Below, one piece after another: positions 32,759-45,022 of a DNA stretch of 64,000 bases (position 1 is its first letter; each line of letters begins with the position of its first letter). This stretch comes from Odobenus rosmarus divergens (lineage: Eukaryota > Chordata > Mammalia > Carnivora > Odobenidae). The position numbers were made by a program, and so were the translations under genes. Under the pieces are notes generated by a model. The model was not told the origin of the DNA. It did no database searches and was given only the letters and a program-made list of their open reading frames with translations. The stretch is taken from positions 310,001-374,000 of the forward strand of contig NW_004451524.1 in the NCBI RefSeq assembly GCF_000321225.1, given 5' to 3'.

Positions 32759-35700
32759 GGGATAGACATGGTGATGGTGCCCAATTCTTAAAGGTGTTGT
32801 AGGGGTCAAATGGATGTAAGTGCTTAGGATTAACTTCATGGTGATGAAGTCAGGGATGATGATGGCATAGAAGATGCTGATTCTCATCCTGGGTTAAATA
32901 CTAGGTTACACTGGACCAACAGGCTTCTTGGTCTATCACTGAACACCATAGTTTTCACAGGACTGCTCTTACCCCCGTTCCCGTGGTCCTTAAATGATGT
33001 CTGTTGTGCATAAATTCTGTTCCTGTAGTTGGGACAATGAAATCACCTTGGCAATAGGCTTCACCTATTTCACCGGTGAAAACTGTCTTGGAAAGGTTGC
33101 CCATCTTTTCTGAAATCTTCCCGGATACAGAAACACGATGGCCAGTTATCTAGCAATTCTGAGCAGAGATCTTTATTTTCTTAAGTTCCAGCTGCTTCTT
33201 AGCTCTCCTCTATGTTATTTACTCTTTATATGGAAAAAAGCATTCTTTGTGTACAAACTTCCTCCAAACAGCAAGACATGTCTCTCCATTTTAGGCAGTA
33301 TTTTTTTTTCATGGTACAGTTAACTATTTTTCCCTGAATTGTTTTTACCGTGTGTCTCCTAAGCAATGCTAAGGATGTGGGTAAGACAAAGCATCACATC
33401 TCTGACGAAGAGAAAGTGGATAAGCCTGGTCACTTCATCTGCGCTCCCACCCTTCAGCTCTTGTAATTGGAGAACGTCCGTCCTCTCTCTACAAAGGAAA
33501 GGTTTCCTTCACCGAGGAAAGTCTTCTATTGCACACCACCACCTACAGAAGGAGAGGTTTCCCAAGCCTTCTACTCCCTTAGCAGTTATTTTCTCACCAA
33601 GTTTCTTCTTGTCAAATTGCTTGCATCTCACACCTCAACCTTCCCACCACCTAGAATTTACCCAATTATTTCACGCGCTTTGTACCGTCTTTGTATCATA
33701 CCTGATGTTGGGGCGGCTTTGTTCTCTAATTCCCAGCTCCTTTTCCCCTCTTTCAAGGAGTTCCTGTCCCCTTTCTTACTGCCCCTGCGCCATACTTTCA
33801 TGTATTGCACCAGATCGCACGGTCTGTTTCCCTCCGTCCCTTCCGTTTGTGAGACCTTTAACCGCACAGTCCGTTTCTGGCTTTTGTATCTCCGCTCGAA
33901 CATGGACCCACACTTAGAGGGAATACACCATAGCAGTTACACACGTGGAATCGGTAGCCAAACTGCGTGAACTACAATCCGTTCCTCCTACGATGTAACT
34001 TGGAAGAACTTTCTAAATCCAGTTCATCAGGATCTGACACTGCATCTGTTTTGAGCAACAAATTAAAACACTTAGAATAGTATTTGGCGTTTGATGAAGA
34101 TTCAGTTAGTGCCAGTTATTGAGTGTTTTTAAATTAGGGGGTAATATGCATCCATAGGAATAGAACATAAATTAAAACTAAAAGTTAAGTCAGCTAAGTT
34201 CTTGGGCATCTAAATTTTTATGTTAAAAAATAAAAATAGGTTAAAGTCATCATACTCCAACCTCGGTCCTATTCTCAATGATAAAAAGTTAAATGGTAAA
34301 TTGTTCATTATGTGAATAATGCTTAACATTTAGTAAGCATTCAACTTGTACTAATCACCAAGTATTTTTAAGTAACCTAGTAACCATTTTACATATAAAA
34401 ATAATGTTCCTGATATTCAAGAATAAGAATATTCAATAAATTTCCACAGAGAAAAAGCAGCACACATCCATATTATGATATCTGAATTCTATTATTTTAT
34501 CACCCCTCCTCAGGGTTCTGAACATTTGGGTCTTTAGTTATAATGTTGCATGGTTTTTTTAAAGGACTAAAATTATGTTTTTTCTTAACACTAGGCAGCT
34601 TATTTTTAAACTTGTATTTCAACATGTATAAGTGAAAGTTCCTTAGTTTCACCTGCAGTAAAAATATAATGCTTTGTATTAAACATATGTATAAACATTT
34701 AATTTTAAAGATTCACTGAGCATAAGTAACATGATTGGCTTCCTTACTCCTAGGTATGAAAATAAAGGTCTGCATTGGGAAAAAAACCTTTTTGGTGACC
34801 AGATGGCAGACCATTCTGGCAGTTCACATTTCCTATCATTTGTATTAGTTTTCAATAATTTCATTGAAAATACAGAACACATTTTTAAAATATACTTTTT
34901 TCTATTAACCTATCATCTATTTGTGTATGTGCTCTTAAAAGCAACCAGAATGAGTTTCACCACAAGTATACAAGAATTATTTTTGAATGGTTAGATTTCA
35001 GGAAATGATGTTTTATTTGTACATTTTGTTGTCGTTGCTTGAATTGTAGGCAACTGTCATTAAAAAATGACAGACAATAGTCTCTAAATGGAAAATTTGT
35101 AATTTAAGTTTTTTTCCCCACATCTTTTTGAAAATATCTAAAAACCAACAAAAGGTAAAATTGGATGGATCTGCTATATACATCAAATCCTTCTAAAGAT
35201 CATAAGATTGAAGTTATGTAAGCAACTTTACATCATTTTTAGAATTCATATAGCCACTCCGCATATATTATAGAAACCCAGATGGCATTAAAAGGAAGAG
35301 GAATTTTCCACATTTTTAATGCCATTATGGTCTCCCTACCATAAAATTGAATCAAGAAATAAAAATATTCATTATGTAGTGAAAGCATTTATATAATATA
35401 TAATTGTGAAAATATTATGGAAATTGCTGGGTCATCAAATGTAAAAGGAACTGCTGTGTTCACGGTTCTAAAAAAAAAAAAATAAATAACCAGACCACAT
35501 AAGTTTGGGCACTCTTCCTACTTTGCCAGAGGCAAAACAATTATGGTAATGCTTTTGATAGGTGCTTACAGTAGAAAATACATTTTAAAGAATAAAGTAA
35601 ATTAGCTAAACACTCCAGAGGCAGAGAATGTTGGGGTGATGTTGAGTGGCTCCGCTCTGGCTGTCCTTTCAAAAAAGGGGAAGAGAGAACATTATTTTAG

Positions 35701-38700
35701 TTTTTAATAGCTGGTTAACATTTGGCTCATGTGAGTTTGCAGATAGAAACCATCAGCTTCATCTCATCTAACGACATCTGACTGCAGGCAATGACAAGTG
35801 GATCGATTCTCTGTATGATGGAATGCTAAATCAGCTCCTCAACACTGGTTTGCCGAGATATTAAACCATAAATATCCACTTGCTTCCATTTCAAGTCTCT
35901 TCACTAATGCTTCTCCTCCTCCTCCCTGTTGCTTTCCTCGAGGACTAGAAGACTTTGTAAGCATCTACCTGCCCCACGCACCACAGAAGAAACAACCAAA
36001 CAAAAAGACAGCGGGCAAAGCTGAAAACAAGTAACAAAAATTAAAAATCAATTTCAAAGATTCAACTATTTCAAGGAAAATGGTACCATGGGTCTGATCT
36101 ATCCAGATAATTATTCCTTCCCTTTTTTCTGTATCATAAGTGTTTAAGTCCTAATCCAGAATTGTCTGATAACCACAGACAGATGAAAACAAAAGTGAAA
36201 TAGAGAAAACAAATTTTAAATGCTCTATAATTCACGTGGTAGTTTCCATAAATGTCCAACATAGACCCATGTATTCAGCACCAGAAGTAGACAAGCATTA
36301 GCCTCTTAGGCATCTCAACTGAGTTCAAGTCACCTCAACTAAATCCTTGGGCACCATACATATTCCCTGTAAAGCTGTCCCCCAATTTTAGGGTGATTGT
36401 AAATCACAATGTAGGCGATTTTAGAGGGTGATATCCCACCTTCCATTTGGACATTGGACATCATCAAAATAAATAATTATAAATAGTAATAATAAAGGTC
36501 CCAGTCTTGTGATCGCAAGGACTGAATAACACATGTGGATTTCTCAGCAGAGCACCAGGAAATAAGCGTGCTGAGTGGGAACTGTTCATTCCAATTATGT
36601 TATATATATATATATTCCAGTTATATGTTATACATGTTATATATAAGCATGTTTTAAAGGGCTTTTAAGTCTAAACTCTACCCCTAGAGAAGGCTGAAAG
36701 CTTATTCGAATACTTAAGCACTAATTCTTAACATCCCAGGATCCTCCCACCTTAGTCACCCCCCCTCTGCTTGACAGATTGAGCTGGAGCCTCTGCAATA
36801 AAAGCAACAGAACTCCCAGGATTCCTAAGTTTAAGTAGTTTTTGTCTAAGCTTAAGAAAGAACATGACAAAGGGAAAAAGTCAGTATTTCTCATGTTCCT
36901 TCTGGATGTGGAAGATCAATGGGAGCTGGTGCCCTTTACAGGGAGGACAGCAAAGCCGAGATTGTCCCACAAGATGTCTGGGCGACGGTGAACTCCCCCG
37001 CCGGGAGGGCTGCCTGTGACATGCCCAGTACCAGCTTCCTGCCGTTACCTCAAACTGGACCCAGCCACCATTACCTCAAATGGCCCGAATTCCCTGGAGG
37101 ACCCATTGTCCCACGTTTACCCACAATGTATTTGGCTTGTAGAATTGGCAACTCTCTCTTGGCCTAGCAACCCCACTCCCCGAGGGCAGTTAACTAGCAG
37201 CTCCATGAGGGAGAGCACATGTGCACGCTAGAATTTCTTCCAAAAATGCTGCTTGGTGAACCCGGTGGATGCTGCAGAGCCTCTTTGGGGGCCCCTCAAG
37301 GTCAATGCACAGAGGGAGTTAAAAACCTTGCTGGCCCTACTCTGGTTCTTCAGGGCCTCGTGGTAGTGCGCAGGTGCAGGCGTGTAGTGCGCCGGCCCGC
37401 CCGTTTCACCATTGCCCTGATGACAGATGAAAGGGAAATTTTTATCTGCCTGAGCAGAGCTGTATGTGTAGACGCTCAGCATCTGCTTGCAAGACAACCT
37501 CTCTTCCCTTGCGCTGGCTCCCGCGTTCCCACAGACGCTTAGGCCCTCCCCTAGCCACGTGTAGACCAGGCAATGAGGAAATTTACGAAGAGAATTTTAA
37601 GTGGCTAACTCAGGGAAATACATATAAATGGCAAGACCGTGGTTTTTCTGACACCTGAAGCACCAAAGAAATCTCTTTAAAGATATTAAGGAGAAAAGTG
37701 TTAGATTTAAGAAAAACAACAGTAACATTTATAGGTTAATCAGATGGATGCTTCATAGGGGCTGAATTGGATCTCTATGCTCGCCTTCTTTTAAAATTTG
37801 CTTCGTGTTAATATAAATAATAAGAGTTGATAGTTATATGCTATGTTCTGCTATGTCAAAGAAAATTTTTATAGTGGAAAAGCCATTATTGCCTGCCTAA
37901 TGTATTAATCTATTCTCTTGATTTCCCCCCACACAGAAGTAGCCTTCACCAAATGATTAATAGTTTTTATGGTCACAATTAACTGTAATTGAAGCCAGGG
38001 AGCTCAGGGGGAAATGAGCAGTCCCTAAAAGGCAGCCTTAAGGCCCATAAAGAGACAGGAACAAATATGTATGGAGTCCACTTAGACTCCTAGCATGTGG
38101 ATGAAGGCTCATTTTGTGGTCACCATTAAAAATACAATGCTAGAGGCATTCACTTTTAAGCAAGGTTTAAAAGTGGAGGCTTGCTAGAGTCAGCTCATAC
38201 CAGCTCACAAGAAAGGCAATTCTCTGAATTTCTTTTCAACTCTAAAAGCACCGTGGGAGTATTTACACCAGGGAAATTGGCAAAAGCTACAAATCAGGAT
38301 GCGATTTTCCCCTTGTTTTCTTTTCTCTCTGAGAATCTATTTACCAACATACCCCTACTTAGAACAAATCTGAAATGTAGTTGAAACAGAGTTACACCCA
38401 GAAAGAGATTTTGCAATGAAAAATGGACTACATAAATACAACAACTACCTGAATAAACCACTGCTTCTCATCCCTTTGTCTTTCTCACTTTATTATTTTA
38501 CTACCTACCACCTGTGCTTCCTAAAAATACTATTTTCTCCAAATCCCCACTCTAAAAATTTCCTGTTGTCTATCATATTTATACTCTAATCATTCTTTTC
38601 TAAAACCTCCCATTTGCTTTTACTGATATTCACTTCTTGTCTTTGTTACTAACCTCCCACAATCACTATGTACATGAGATGCAAGTTTCCCCTAGAAGGT

Positions 38701-38824
38701 GTAAAGTGGGTTTCTCATTAAGAGCCTCATGTATAAAAATTCAGCACATGGTGATGTGGGAAAATTAGCGGTGCTGACAGAAGAAAGAAGAGTAGAGAGC
38801 TGAGGCTAGCAACAACAGTTCTAG
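32759..38824. other. 6-kb stretch with no recognised transposon
   Basis: I find no SINEC, L1, L2, MIR or LTR that I can name. It holds two overlapping plus frames at 33,366-33,970 (pyrimidine-rich, no domains), an A-run at 35,470-35,482, a (TA)n at 36,601-36,614, and a GC-richer patch at 36,920-37,560 with a CpG cluster near 37,370-37,403. No gene is supported. Confidence 0.45.
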
Positions 38825-39045
38825 TAAGTACCATGGGCTCCATGATCTACCCCATGCCAGATGCTGATCTTACAACTTTTCATTTACTTTTTTGAATCCA
38901 TCCTGTTAAGCACCGGGTATGGTTGTAATTGTTTCCCATTTAAGAAGAGTTATGATTTGTGATGATGTCACACAATCCATATGGGGCAGAACAAAGATTT
39001 AAACTCAGTCTTTATTTCTGCTTCTCCCAGCATTCTCGGTCTCTA
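38825..39045 (-). mobile_element. MIR SINE, minus strand
   Basis: 'ATGCCAGATGCTGATCTTACAAC', 'AAGCACCGGGTATGGTTGTAATTGTTTCCCATTTAAGAAG' and 'AAGATTTAAACTCAGTC' correspond to the reversed MIR core and 5' part. Confidence 0.65.
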
Positions 39046-39346
39046 GTGATCAGACTGGGGAGATGTGTTCACACCTGGATTGAGCATGGTTGAAGGGCAG
39101 CTTCCAGCACATGGAGGAAGGAAGGATGTGTAAACAGAGAAAAGGGGGTGCACTGCATATTGAAACATGACAAAACAGATGCTCAACTAACCACAAGAGA
39201 GAGAGAAAGAATTACAGAGCTGCAGGCATTTATGTAAAAAGATACACTTAAAAAAATGCACTTTCTCATCTCAGTCCTGGGTGAGAGTTCAGAGTTCATC
39301 ATGACTCTGTTGAACTTTCCAACATAAAGGACTGAATTGTCTAATT
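39046..39346. other. Intergenic, no recognised element
   Basis: Short single-copy spacer. Confidence 0.4.
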
Positions 39347-39641
39347 AAAAATTGGGTTTGGGGGTGCCTGCATTGCTCAGTCAGTTAAATGTCCAACTCT
39401 TGGTTTCAGTTCAGGTCGTGATCTCAGGGTTGGGAGACTGAGCCCCACATCAGGCTCTGCGCTGGGTGTGGAACCTGCTTAAGATTCTCTCTCTCCCAGA
39501 GAAAAACCATATGGTCTACTCACTTGATGCAGAAAAAGCATTTGACAAAATACAGCATCTTTTCCTGATTAAAACTCTTCAGAGTATAGGGATAGGGGGA
39601 ACATTCCTCAATTTCATAAAATCCATCTATGAAAACCCACA

Positions 39642-40280
39642 GTGAATATCATCTTCAATGAGGAGAAGATGAGAGCCTTTCCCTTAAGATCAGGAACACA
39701 ACAAGGATGTCCACTCTCACCACTATCATTCAACATAGTACTAGAAGTCCTAGCAACAGCAATCAGACAACAAAAAGAAATAAAATGTATTCAAACTGGC
39801 AAAGAAGTCTTTCTCTTTGCAGATGACATGATACTTTATGTGGAAAATTCAAAAGACTCCACCCCCAAATTACAACTCATACAGCAATTTAGTAATGTGG
39901 CAGGATACAAAATCAATGCACAGAAATCAGTTGCTTTCTTACACACTAACAATGCAACTGTAGAAAGGGAAATTAGAGAATTGATTCCATTTACAATAGC
40001 ACCAAAAACTGTAAGATACCTTGGAATAAACCCAACCAAAGAGGTAAAAGATCTATACTCTAGGAAGTACAGAACACTCATGAAAGAAATTGAAGAAGAC
40101 ACAAAAAGATGGAAAAACATTTCATGCTCATGGGCTGGAAGAATAAACATTGTTAAAATGTCTATGCTGCCCAGAGAAATCTATACCTTCAATGCCATCC
40201 CCATCAAAATTCCAATGACATTTTTCAAAGAGCTGGAACAAACAATCGTAAAATTTGTATGGAATCAGAAAAGACCCTGA
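39642..40280 (+). pseudogene. L1 ORF2 reverse-transcriptase domain remnant
   Basis: 212 codons open in one frame. Motifs seen: '[10 protein letters not shown]' (residues 18-27), 'FADDMILY' with the catalytic FADD at residues 59-62 (39,816-39,827), and downstream '[13 protein letters not shown]', typical of LINE-1 RT. The first codon is GTG inside the domain and not a real start. The frame upstream is offset by the break near 39,632, and the frame ends at a TGA where related L1s have an arginine codon (CGA), consistent with CpG decay. The role in an intact element is target-primed reverse transcription; here it is inactive. Confidence 0.85.
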
Positions 40281-40604
40281 ATAGCCAAGGAAATGTTGAA
40301 AAAGAAAAACAAAGCTGGGGGCATCACACTGCCTGAATTCAAGCTATATTACAAAGCAGGGATCACCAAGACACCATGGTACTGGCACAAAAACAGACCT
40401 ATAGACCAATGGAACAGAATAGAGAACCCAGATATGGACCCTCAACTCTATAGTTAAATAATCTTCAACAAAGCAGGAAAAAATATGCAATGGAAAAAAG
40501 ACAGTCTCTTCAATAAATGGTCCTGGGAAAACTGGACAGCTATATACAGAAGAATGAAACTCGACCATTCTCTAACACCATACACAAAGAAAAACTCTAA
40601 ATGA

Positions 40605-40805
40605 ATGAAAGACTTCAATGTGAGACAGGAATCCATCAAAATCATAGAAGAGAACAGAGGCAGTAACCTCTTCAACCTCGGCCACAGCAACTTCCTGAAA
40701 GACATGTCTCTAAAGGCAAGGGAAACGAAAGCAAAAATGAACTATTGGGACTTCATCAAGATAAAAAGCTTCTGCACAGCAAAAGGAAACAGTCAACAAA
40801 ACTAA
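40605..40805 (+). pseudogene. L1 ORF2 middle fragment
   Basis: 66 codons between the TGA at 40,602 and a frame break. It reads through '[11 protein letters not shown]'-type L1 sequence and then leaves the original frame at the A-run 40,781-40,784, where one extra base appears. It connects the RT part with the C-terminal part of the same L1. Confidence 0.75.
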
Positions 40806-40941
40806 AAGGCGACCCACAGAATGGGAGAAGATATTTGCAAATGACATATCAGATAAAGGGCTGGTATCCAAGATCTATGAAGAACTTCTCAAACTCAACA
40901 CCCAAAAAACAAACAATCCAGTCAAGAAGTGGGCAGAAGAC

Positions 40942-41541
40942 GTGAACAGACACTTCTCCAAAGAAGACATACAAATGGCCAAAAGACACATGAAAAAATG
41001 TTCATCACCAGCCATCACGGAAATACAAATCAAAACCACAATGAGATACCGCCTTACACCAGTTAGAATGGCAAAAATTGACAAGGCAAGAAACAACAAA
41101 TGTTGGAGAGGTTATGGAGAAGGGGGAACCCTCTTACACTGTTGGTGGGAATGCAAGTTGGTGCAGCCACTTTGGAAAACAGTGTGGAGGTGCCTCAAAA
41201 AATTAAAAACAGAGCTACCCAATGACCCAGCAATTGCACTACTGGGTATTTACTCCAAAGACACAGATGTAGTGAAAAGAAGGGCCATATGCACCCCAAT
41301 GTTCATAGCAGCAATGTCTGCAATAGCCAAACTGTGGAAAGAGCCGAGATGTCCTTCAACAGATGAATGGATAAAGAAGATGTGGGCCATATATACAATG
41401 GAATATTACTCAGCCATCAGAAAGGATGAATACCCAACTTTTACATCAACATGGATGGGACTGGAGGAGATCATGCTAAGTGAAATAAGTCAAGCAGAGA
41501 AAGTCAATTATCATATGGTTTCACTTATTTGTAGAACATAA
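40942..41541 (+). pseudogene. L1 ORF2 C-terminal region remnant
   Basis: 199 codons to the natural ORF2 end. It contains the cysteine-rich segment CX3CX7HX4C found in LINE-1 ORF2, but the second cysteine is Tyr here: Cys54 at 41,101-41,103, Tyr58 at 41,113-41,115, His66, Cys71. Also visible: '[17 protein letters not shown]', '[19 protein letters not shown]' and '[16 protein letters not shown]', all expected L1 landmarks. The start at 40,942 is an internal Met. Confidence 0.85.
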
Positions 41542-41912
41542 GGAATAGCATGGAGGACATTAGGAGAAGGGAGGGAAAAATGAAGGGGGGGAATCGGAGG
41601 GGGAGACGAACCATGAGAGACTATGGACTCCAAGAAACAAACTAAGGGTTTTAGAGGGGAAGTGGTTGGGTGGATGGGGTAGCTGGCTGATGGGTATTAA
41701 GGAGGGCACGTATTGCATGGAGCACTGGGTGTTATATAAAAACAATGAATCATGGAATACTACATCAAAAACTAATGATGTACTGTATGGTGACTAACAT
41801 ACATAATAAAATTAAATTAAATTTTAAAAAAAGATTCACTCTCTCCCTCTGCCCAGTGCCCCCTACACCCTCTCTCTAAAAATAAGCTAAGTCTTCTTAA
41901 AAAAATGGGTTT

Positions 41913-42237
41913 AGCATTGAGCTCAATGGCAGGAAAAAGATGCCCCTGAGAATGGACAGCTAATGGCCTAATTAGAAATTTGGATCCCCATAATAAATCA
42001 TTTATTTGGAATTTTATTTAACAGGTATCTTTGATTTGGTCATTACTGGTGATCCCCAGAGAATAGATGTACCTACAGAGCTGTTAGAATTGTCTGGGAT
42101 GGGAAAGCTCTAAGCCAGGATCTAGACCAGTCTACATTCCCAGTCTCAAATTGGGATCGCATTCTCCATGGAGCACCTCGTCAAGCCTGGGTTAAATATC
42201 TCAAGGTATATGGACTTTTGGAGTCCCAATACTTAGA
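41913..42237. other. Intergenic, no recognised element
   Basis: Short spacer between the SINE/L1 nest and an L2-like tail. Confidence 0.4.
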
Positions 42238-42382
42238 ACGCTACTGTTTGTCTCCCTTAAATTGTAACACCCATAAAAGCAAGAGAGACTGAGAGTGGTC
42301 TTGAAGATCACTCTGTCTGTGGTACTTAATATAGTGCCTCAATGAACCAGTTTTGAATAAATGGATGATTGAATGAATGAGG
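42238..42382 (+). mobile_element. L2-like LINE 3' end, plus strand
   Basis: 'CTACTGTTTGTCTCCCTTAAATTGTAACACCC' and the terminal 'TTTTGAATAAATGGATGATTGAATGAATGAGG' correspond to the L2 3' end. Confidence 0.6.
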
Positions 42383-42404
42383 ATCATGGTGGCCACAAAA
42401 GGTC

Positions 42405-42589
42405 CTGTCCATCATTCTTTTCTAAGATTTTATTTATTTATTTGACAGAGAGAGGGAACAAGCAGGGGGAGCAGCGGGCAGAGGGAGAAGCAGGCTCCCC
42501 GCTGAGTAAGGAGCCTGCAATCATGACCTGAGCCAAAGGCAGACACTTAACTGACTGAGCCACCCAAGCGTCCCTCTGTCCATCATTCT
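42405..42589 (-). mobile_element. Can-SINE, minus strand, with internal deletion
   Basis: Body 42,419-42,575. Identical 14-bp duplications lie at 42,405-42,418 and 42,576-42,589. About 30 bp of the usual 'GATGCGGGGCTCGATCCCAGGACC' region is missing between 'GGAGCCTG' and 'CAATCATGACC'. Confidence 0.94.
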
Positions 42590-44169
42590 GTGGCAAAACC
42601 CAGTGTGGGTAATCTCCCTGACCTCTTTATGCTTCTAATTTCAATACCACCTACTAATCACAAAGAGGCAAGTTTAAATAATATATAAATTGTTTTAAAA
42701 GTACTTTTATTATCCTGGCCATTTATAACCATAGGTATCTTTCGACAAATAATGGTATAAATTATTGATAGATGTTCAGTACAATCTCAGCCAGATTAAA
42801 AACAGATCACGTGTTATAAATGAATTAGTGGTTTTAGAAAATGAATTTTCCCTAATTCCATTCTATTCTTTCTGACCCCAAAATTTCACCCCATCTTAGC
42901 TCTCTGACCGCCAATAAGAGACACTTCACATAGCATTGTTTGCCCACATAAATGCTGCATATTACTTCCACAGAAAGGCAGCACAATTATTAGGGTACAT
43001 AAGTAATCAGTGGTAGTGATCTCTTTTTGATTATACAGATCAAACAAAAAAAAAAGTAATAATTGGTATGTTAAGATCCTACTAATGTAACAATTTCTCA
43101 CTGCAAACTTGTACTTGTCTTCAATCAGCAGATTTAAACAAAAAAAGTAGAGGAGTGGGTAGTTGGCTAGATGGTGCACAGAGGTAAGGAGCAGAGAATG
43201 GTCCACACAAAGTAAAATTTGGCCCTGGATACTATGAGTTAGATTACATAGCCATCATAAAGAAATTCACAAGGCTGGTAATGGTAATCAGTAAAATTGA
43301 TATACATACAAATTCTCCACTATGAAACAAATTTGTCACATAACTACACAGGAAAGGTCTTAATGAAAATACTTTCAGTAAGACATAATTAAAAAGAAGG
43401 AAGATAATTTTACATCACTCTATGGAATATCAATGAAATAAATTGCATTAATGAAAGTAGCTCAAAAAAATATTTCTCTTGACAAATTCTGTCAACACTG
43501 GTATAATTATTATGATTGTATTTATAAATATAGATGTAAGTTTCAGGAACTAAGTGATCACTTCATGCAGAGATGTGTAATAACTGTATTCCTATTCTTA
43601 GAAACAACCTTAATTTTGTTTCATTTTAGCAGAGGACAGCAATATTCTTCACTATTCTGATCTGTAACCGTAAAGTGTGTGTACATACTTGGCCAATACA
43701 TACTGGGCTATCTAAAACTATTAAAGAGCACTTGCACCCCAGTGTATTACATAATTTATGTGGCAGTTGTTTAAATTTAATGCCAATTATGTTATTGAAA
43801 GGTTATTTAATAACATATGTGGTCTTTTCCATTTTAGTGGAAGTAGATTTTGATAGCATCCATCTTTAGTAGATTAATGATAGCCCAGAAGGTAACAAGT
43901 TGTCCTTGAGGAATAACTCAGATTTGTTCATAAAAGCACTCAGTCACTCAGTCCATAGATCTAATATTTCAGAAGTTGATTTTGTAAATTTACTTAGAGA
44001 ACCACATGATCTTAGCACTCTCCTCAGGGATCTCAAAAGCCACTGGGTTCGGTGCCGTGCTCCTTAAAACCTGATTTACTGGTGACTATCAGCAACATTT
44101 TCAACTCATACAAATAACCTCAACATGAATCATAGTTCATAAATGTAATGCTGTGTAACACCTATCCAA
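42590..44169. other. Intergenic, no recognised element
   Basis: AT-rich. Minus frame 42,886-43,206 and plus frames at 43,451-43,869 show no known domains. No transposon recognised. Confidence 0.45.
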
Positions 44170-44440
44170 AAAGTGTTGAAATACTTTAAACCTAATTCAT
44201 TTTACAGATAAGTTGATTGAAGCAATTTGCCTCAACTCACCTAATTTTTTAAAATATTTTATTTTTTTAATCTCTACACCCAACATGGGGCTTGAACTCA
44301 CAACCCAGAGTGAGATCAAGAGCTGCATGCCCTACCGACTGAGCCAACCAGGTGCCCCTTGACTCACCTCATCTTTTAAGGACAGGGTACTGGAATTCAA
44401 ATATAGTGACTGTCAGTCATGAACTCACTTCAAGAAAACA
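44170..44440 (-). mobile_element. MIR SINE, minus strand, split by a Can-SINE
   Basis: 'TTCATTTTACAGATAAGTTGATTGAAGCAATTTGCC' before and 'CTGGAATTCAAATATAG' after the SINE give the reversed MIR order. The MIR predates the SINE. Confidence 0.6.
44232..44378 (-). mobile_element. Older-type Can-SINE inserted in a MIR
   Basis: Body 44,252-44,358 with 'GGGGCTTGAACTCACAACCC' and 'GAGCCAACCAGGTGCCCC'. The flanking duplication (about 20 bp, 'ACTCACCT' core) at 44,232-44,251 and 44,359-44,378 has four differences, so this is an old insertion. Confidence 0.85.
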
Positions 44441-44525
44441 CATTACTTACGTTTTAAGTTTATAACCTTTTCAATTTTCAATCCATTTGCCAATAACTGC
44501 TACTTGACAGATTTATAAATCTTGT

Positions 44526-44723
44526 TAATCTCGATCTTTTTAAAAAAGATTTTATTTATTTGTCAGAGAGAGAGCGTGCGCATGAGAGAGGCAGAGGGAG
44601 AAGCAGGCTCCCTGCTGAGCAAGGAGCCCGATGTGGGGCTCGATCCCAGGACCATGGAATCATGACCTGAGCCGAAGGCACTTAGCCAACTGAGCCACCC
44701 AGGCATCCCATAATCTCAATCTT
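44526..44723 (-). mobile_element. Can-SINE, minus strand
   Basis: Body 44,539-44,710. The 13-bp duplications 'TAATCTCGATCTT' and 'TAATCTCAATCTT' differ by a G-to-A change at a CpG. Confidence 0.93.
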
Positions 44724-44793
44724 CTGTCTTCCATAGTACACCTCCAGATGATGTCACTGTGGAATTCAGAATGGAGTAGCAACTCTTCATGTG

Positions 44794-45017
44794 CAAGATT
44801 TATCTTTTATTTTTTTTTAAAGATTTTATTTATTTATTTGAGAGAGAGAATGAGATAGAGAGAGCATGAGGGGGGGAGGGTCCGAGGGAGAAGCAGACTC
44901 CCTGCCGAGCAGGGAGCCCGATGCGGGACTCGATCCAGGGACTCCAGGATCATGACCTGAGCCGAAGGCAGTCGCTTAACCAACTGAGCCACCCAGGCAC
45001 CCAAGATTTATCTTTTA
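44794..45017 (-). mobile_element. Can-SINE, minus strand, 16-bp perfect TSD
   Basis: Body 44,810-45,001 with a GA-rich, purine-only stretch and 'GAGCCACCCAGGCACC' at its end. Duplications 44,794-44,809 and 45,002-45,017 are identical. Confidence 0.95.
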
Positions 45018-45022
45018 AAAAC

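Larger units (their letters stand above)
39481..41847 (+). mobile_element. 5'-truncated carnivore L1 (ORF2 RT to 3' UTR)
   Basis: Insert 39,498-41,830, flanked by 17-bp duplications at 39,481-39,497 and 41,831-41,847 (16 of 17). It begins inside the RT domain of ORF2 ('GATGCAGAAAAAGCATTTGACAAAATACAG'), runs to the ORF2 stop near 41,541, then a 3' UTR and an AATAAAATTAAATTAAATTT end. Frame breaks: a probable missing A near 39,632; TGA at 40,278-40,280; TAA at 40,455-40,457; TGA at 40,602-40,604; and a probable extra A in the run at 40,781-40,784. It cannot encode a working ORF2 protein. Confidence 0.96.
39347..41912 (+). mobile_element. Older-type Can-SINE split by an L1 insertion
   Basis: The SINE head and middle occupy 39,361-39,497 and its CT-rich end and tail resume at 41,848-41,900. 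The outer duplication is AAAATTGGGTTT-like at 39,347-39,359 and 41,902-41,912. The 2.3 kb between the two halves is L1. Confidence 0.88.
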
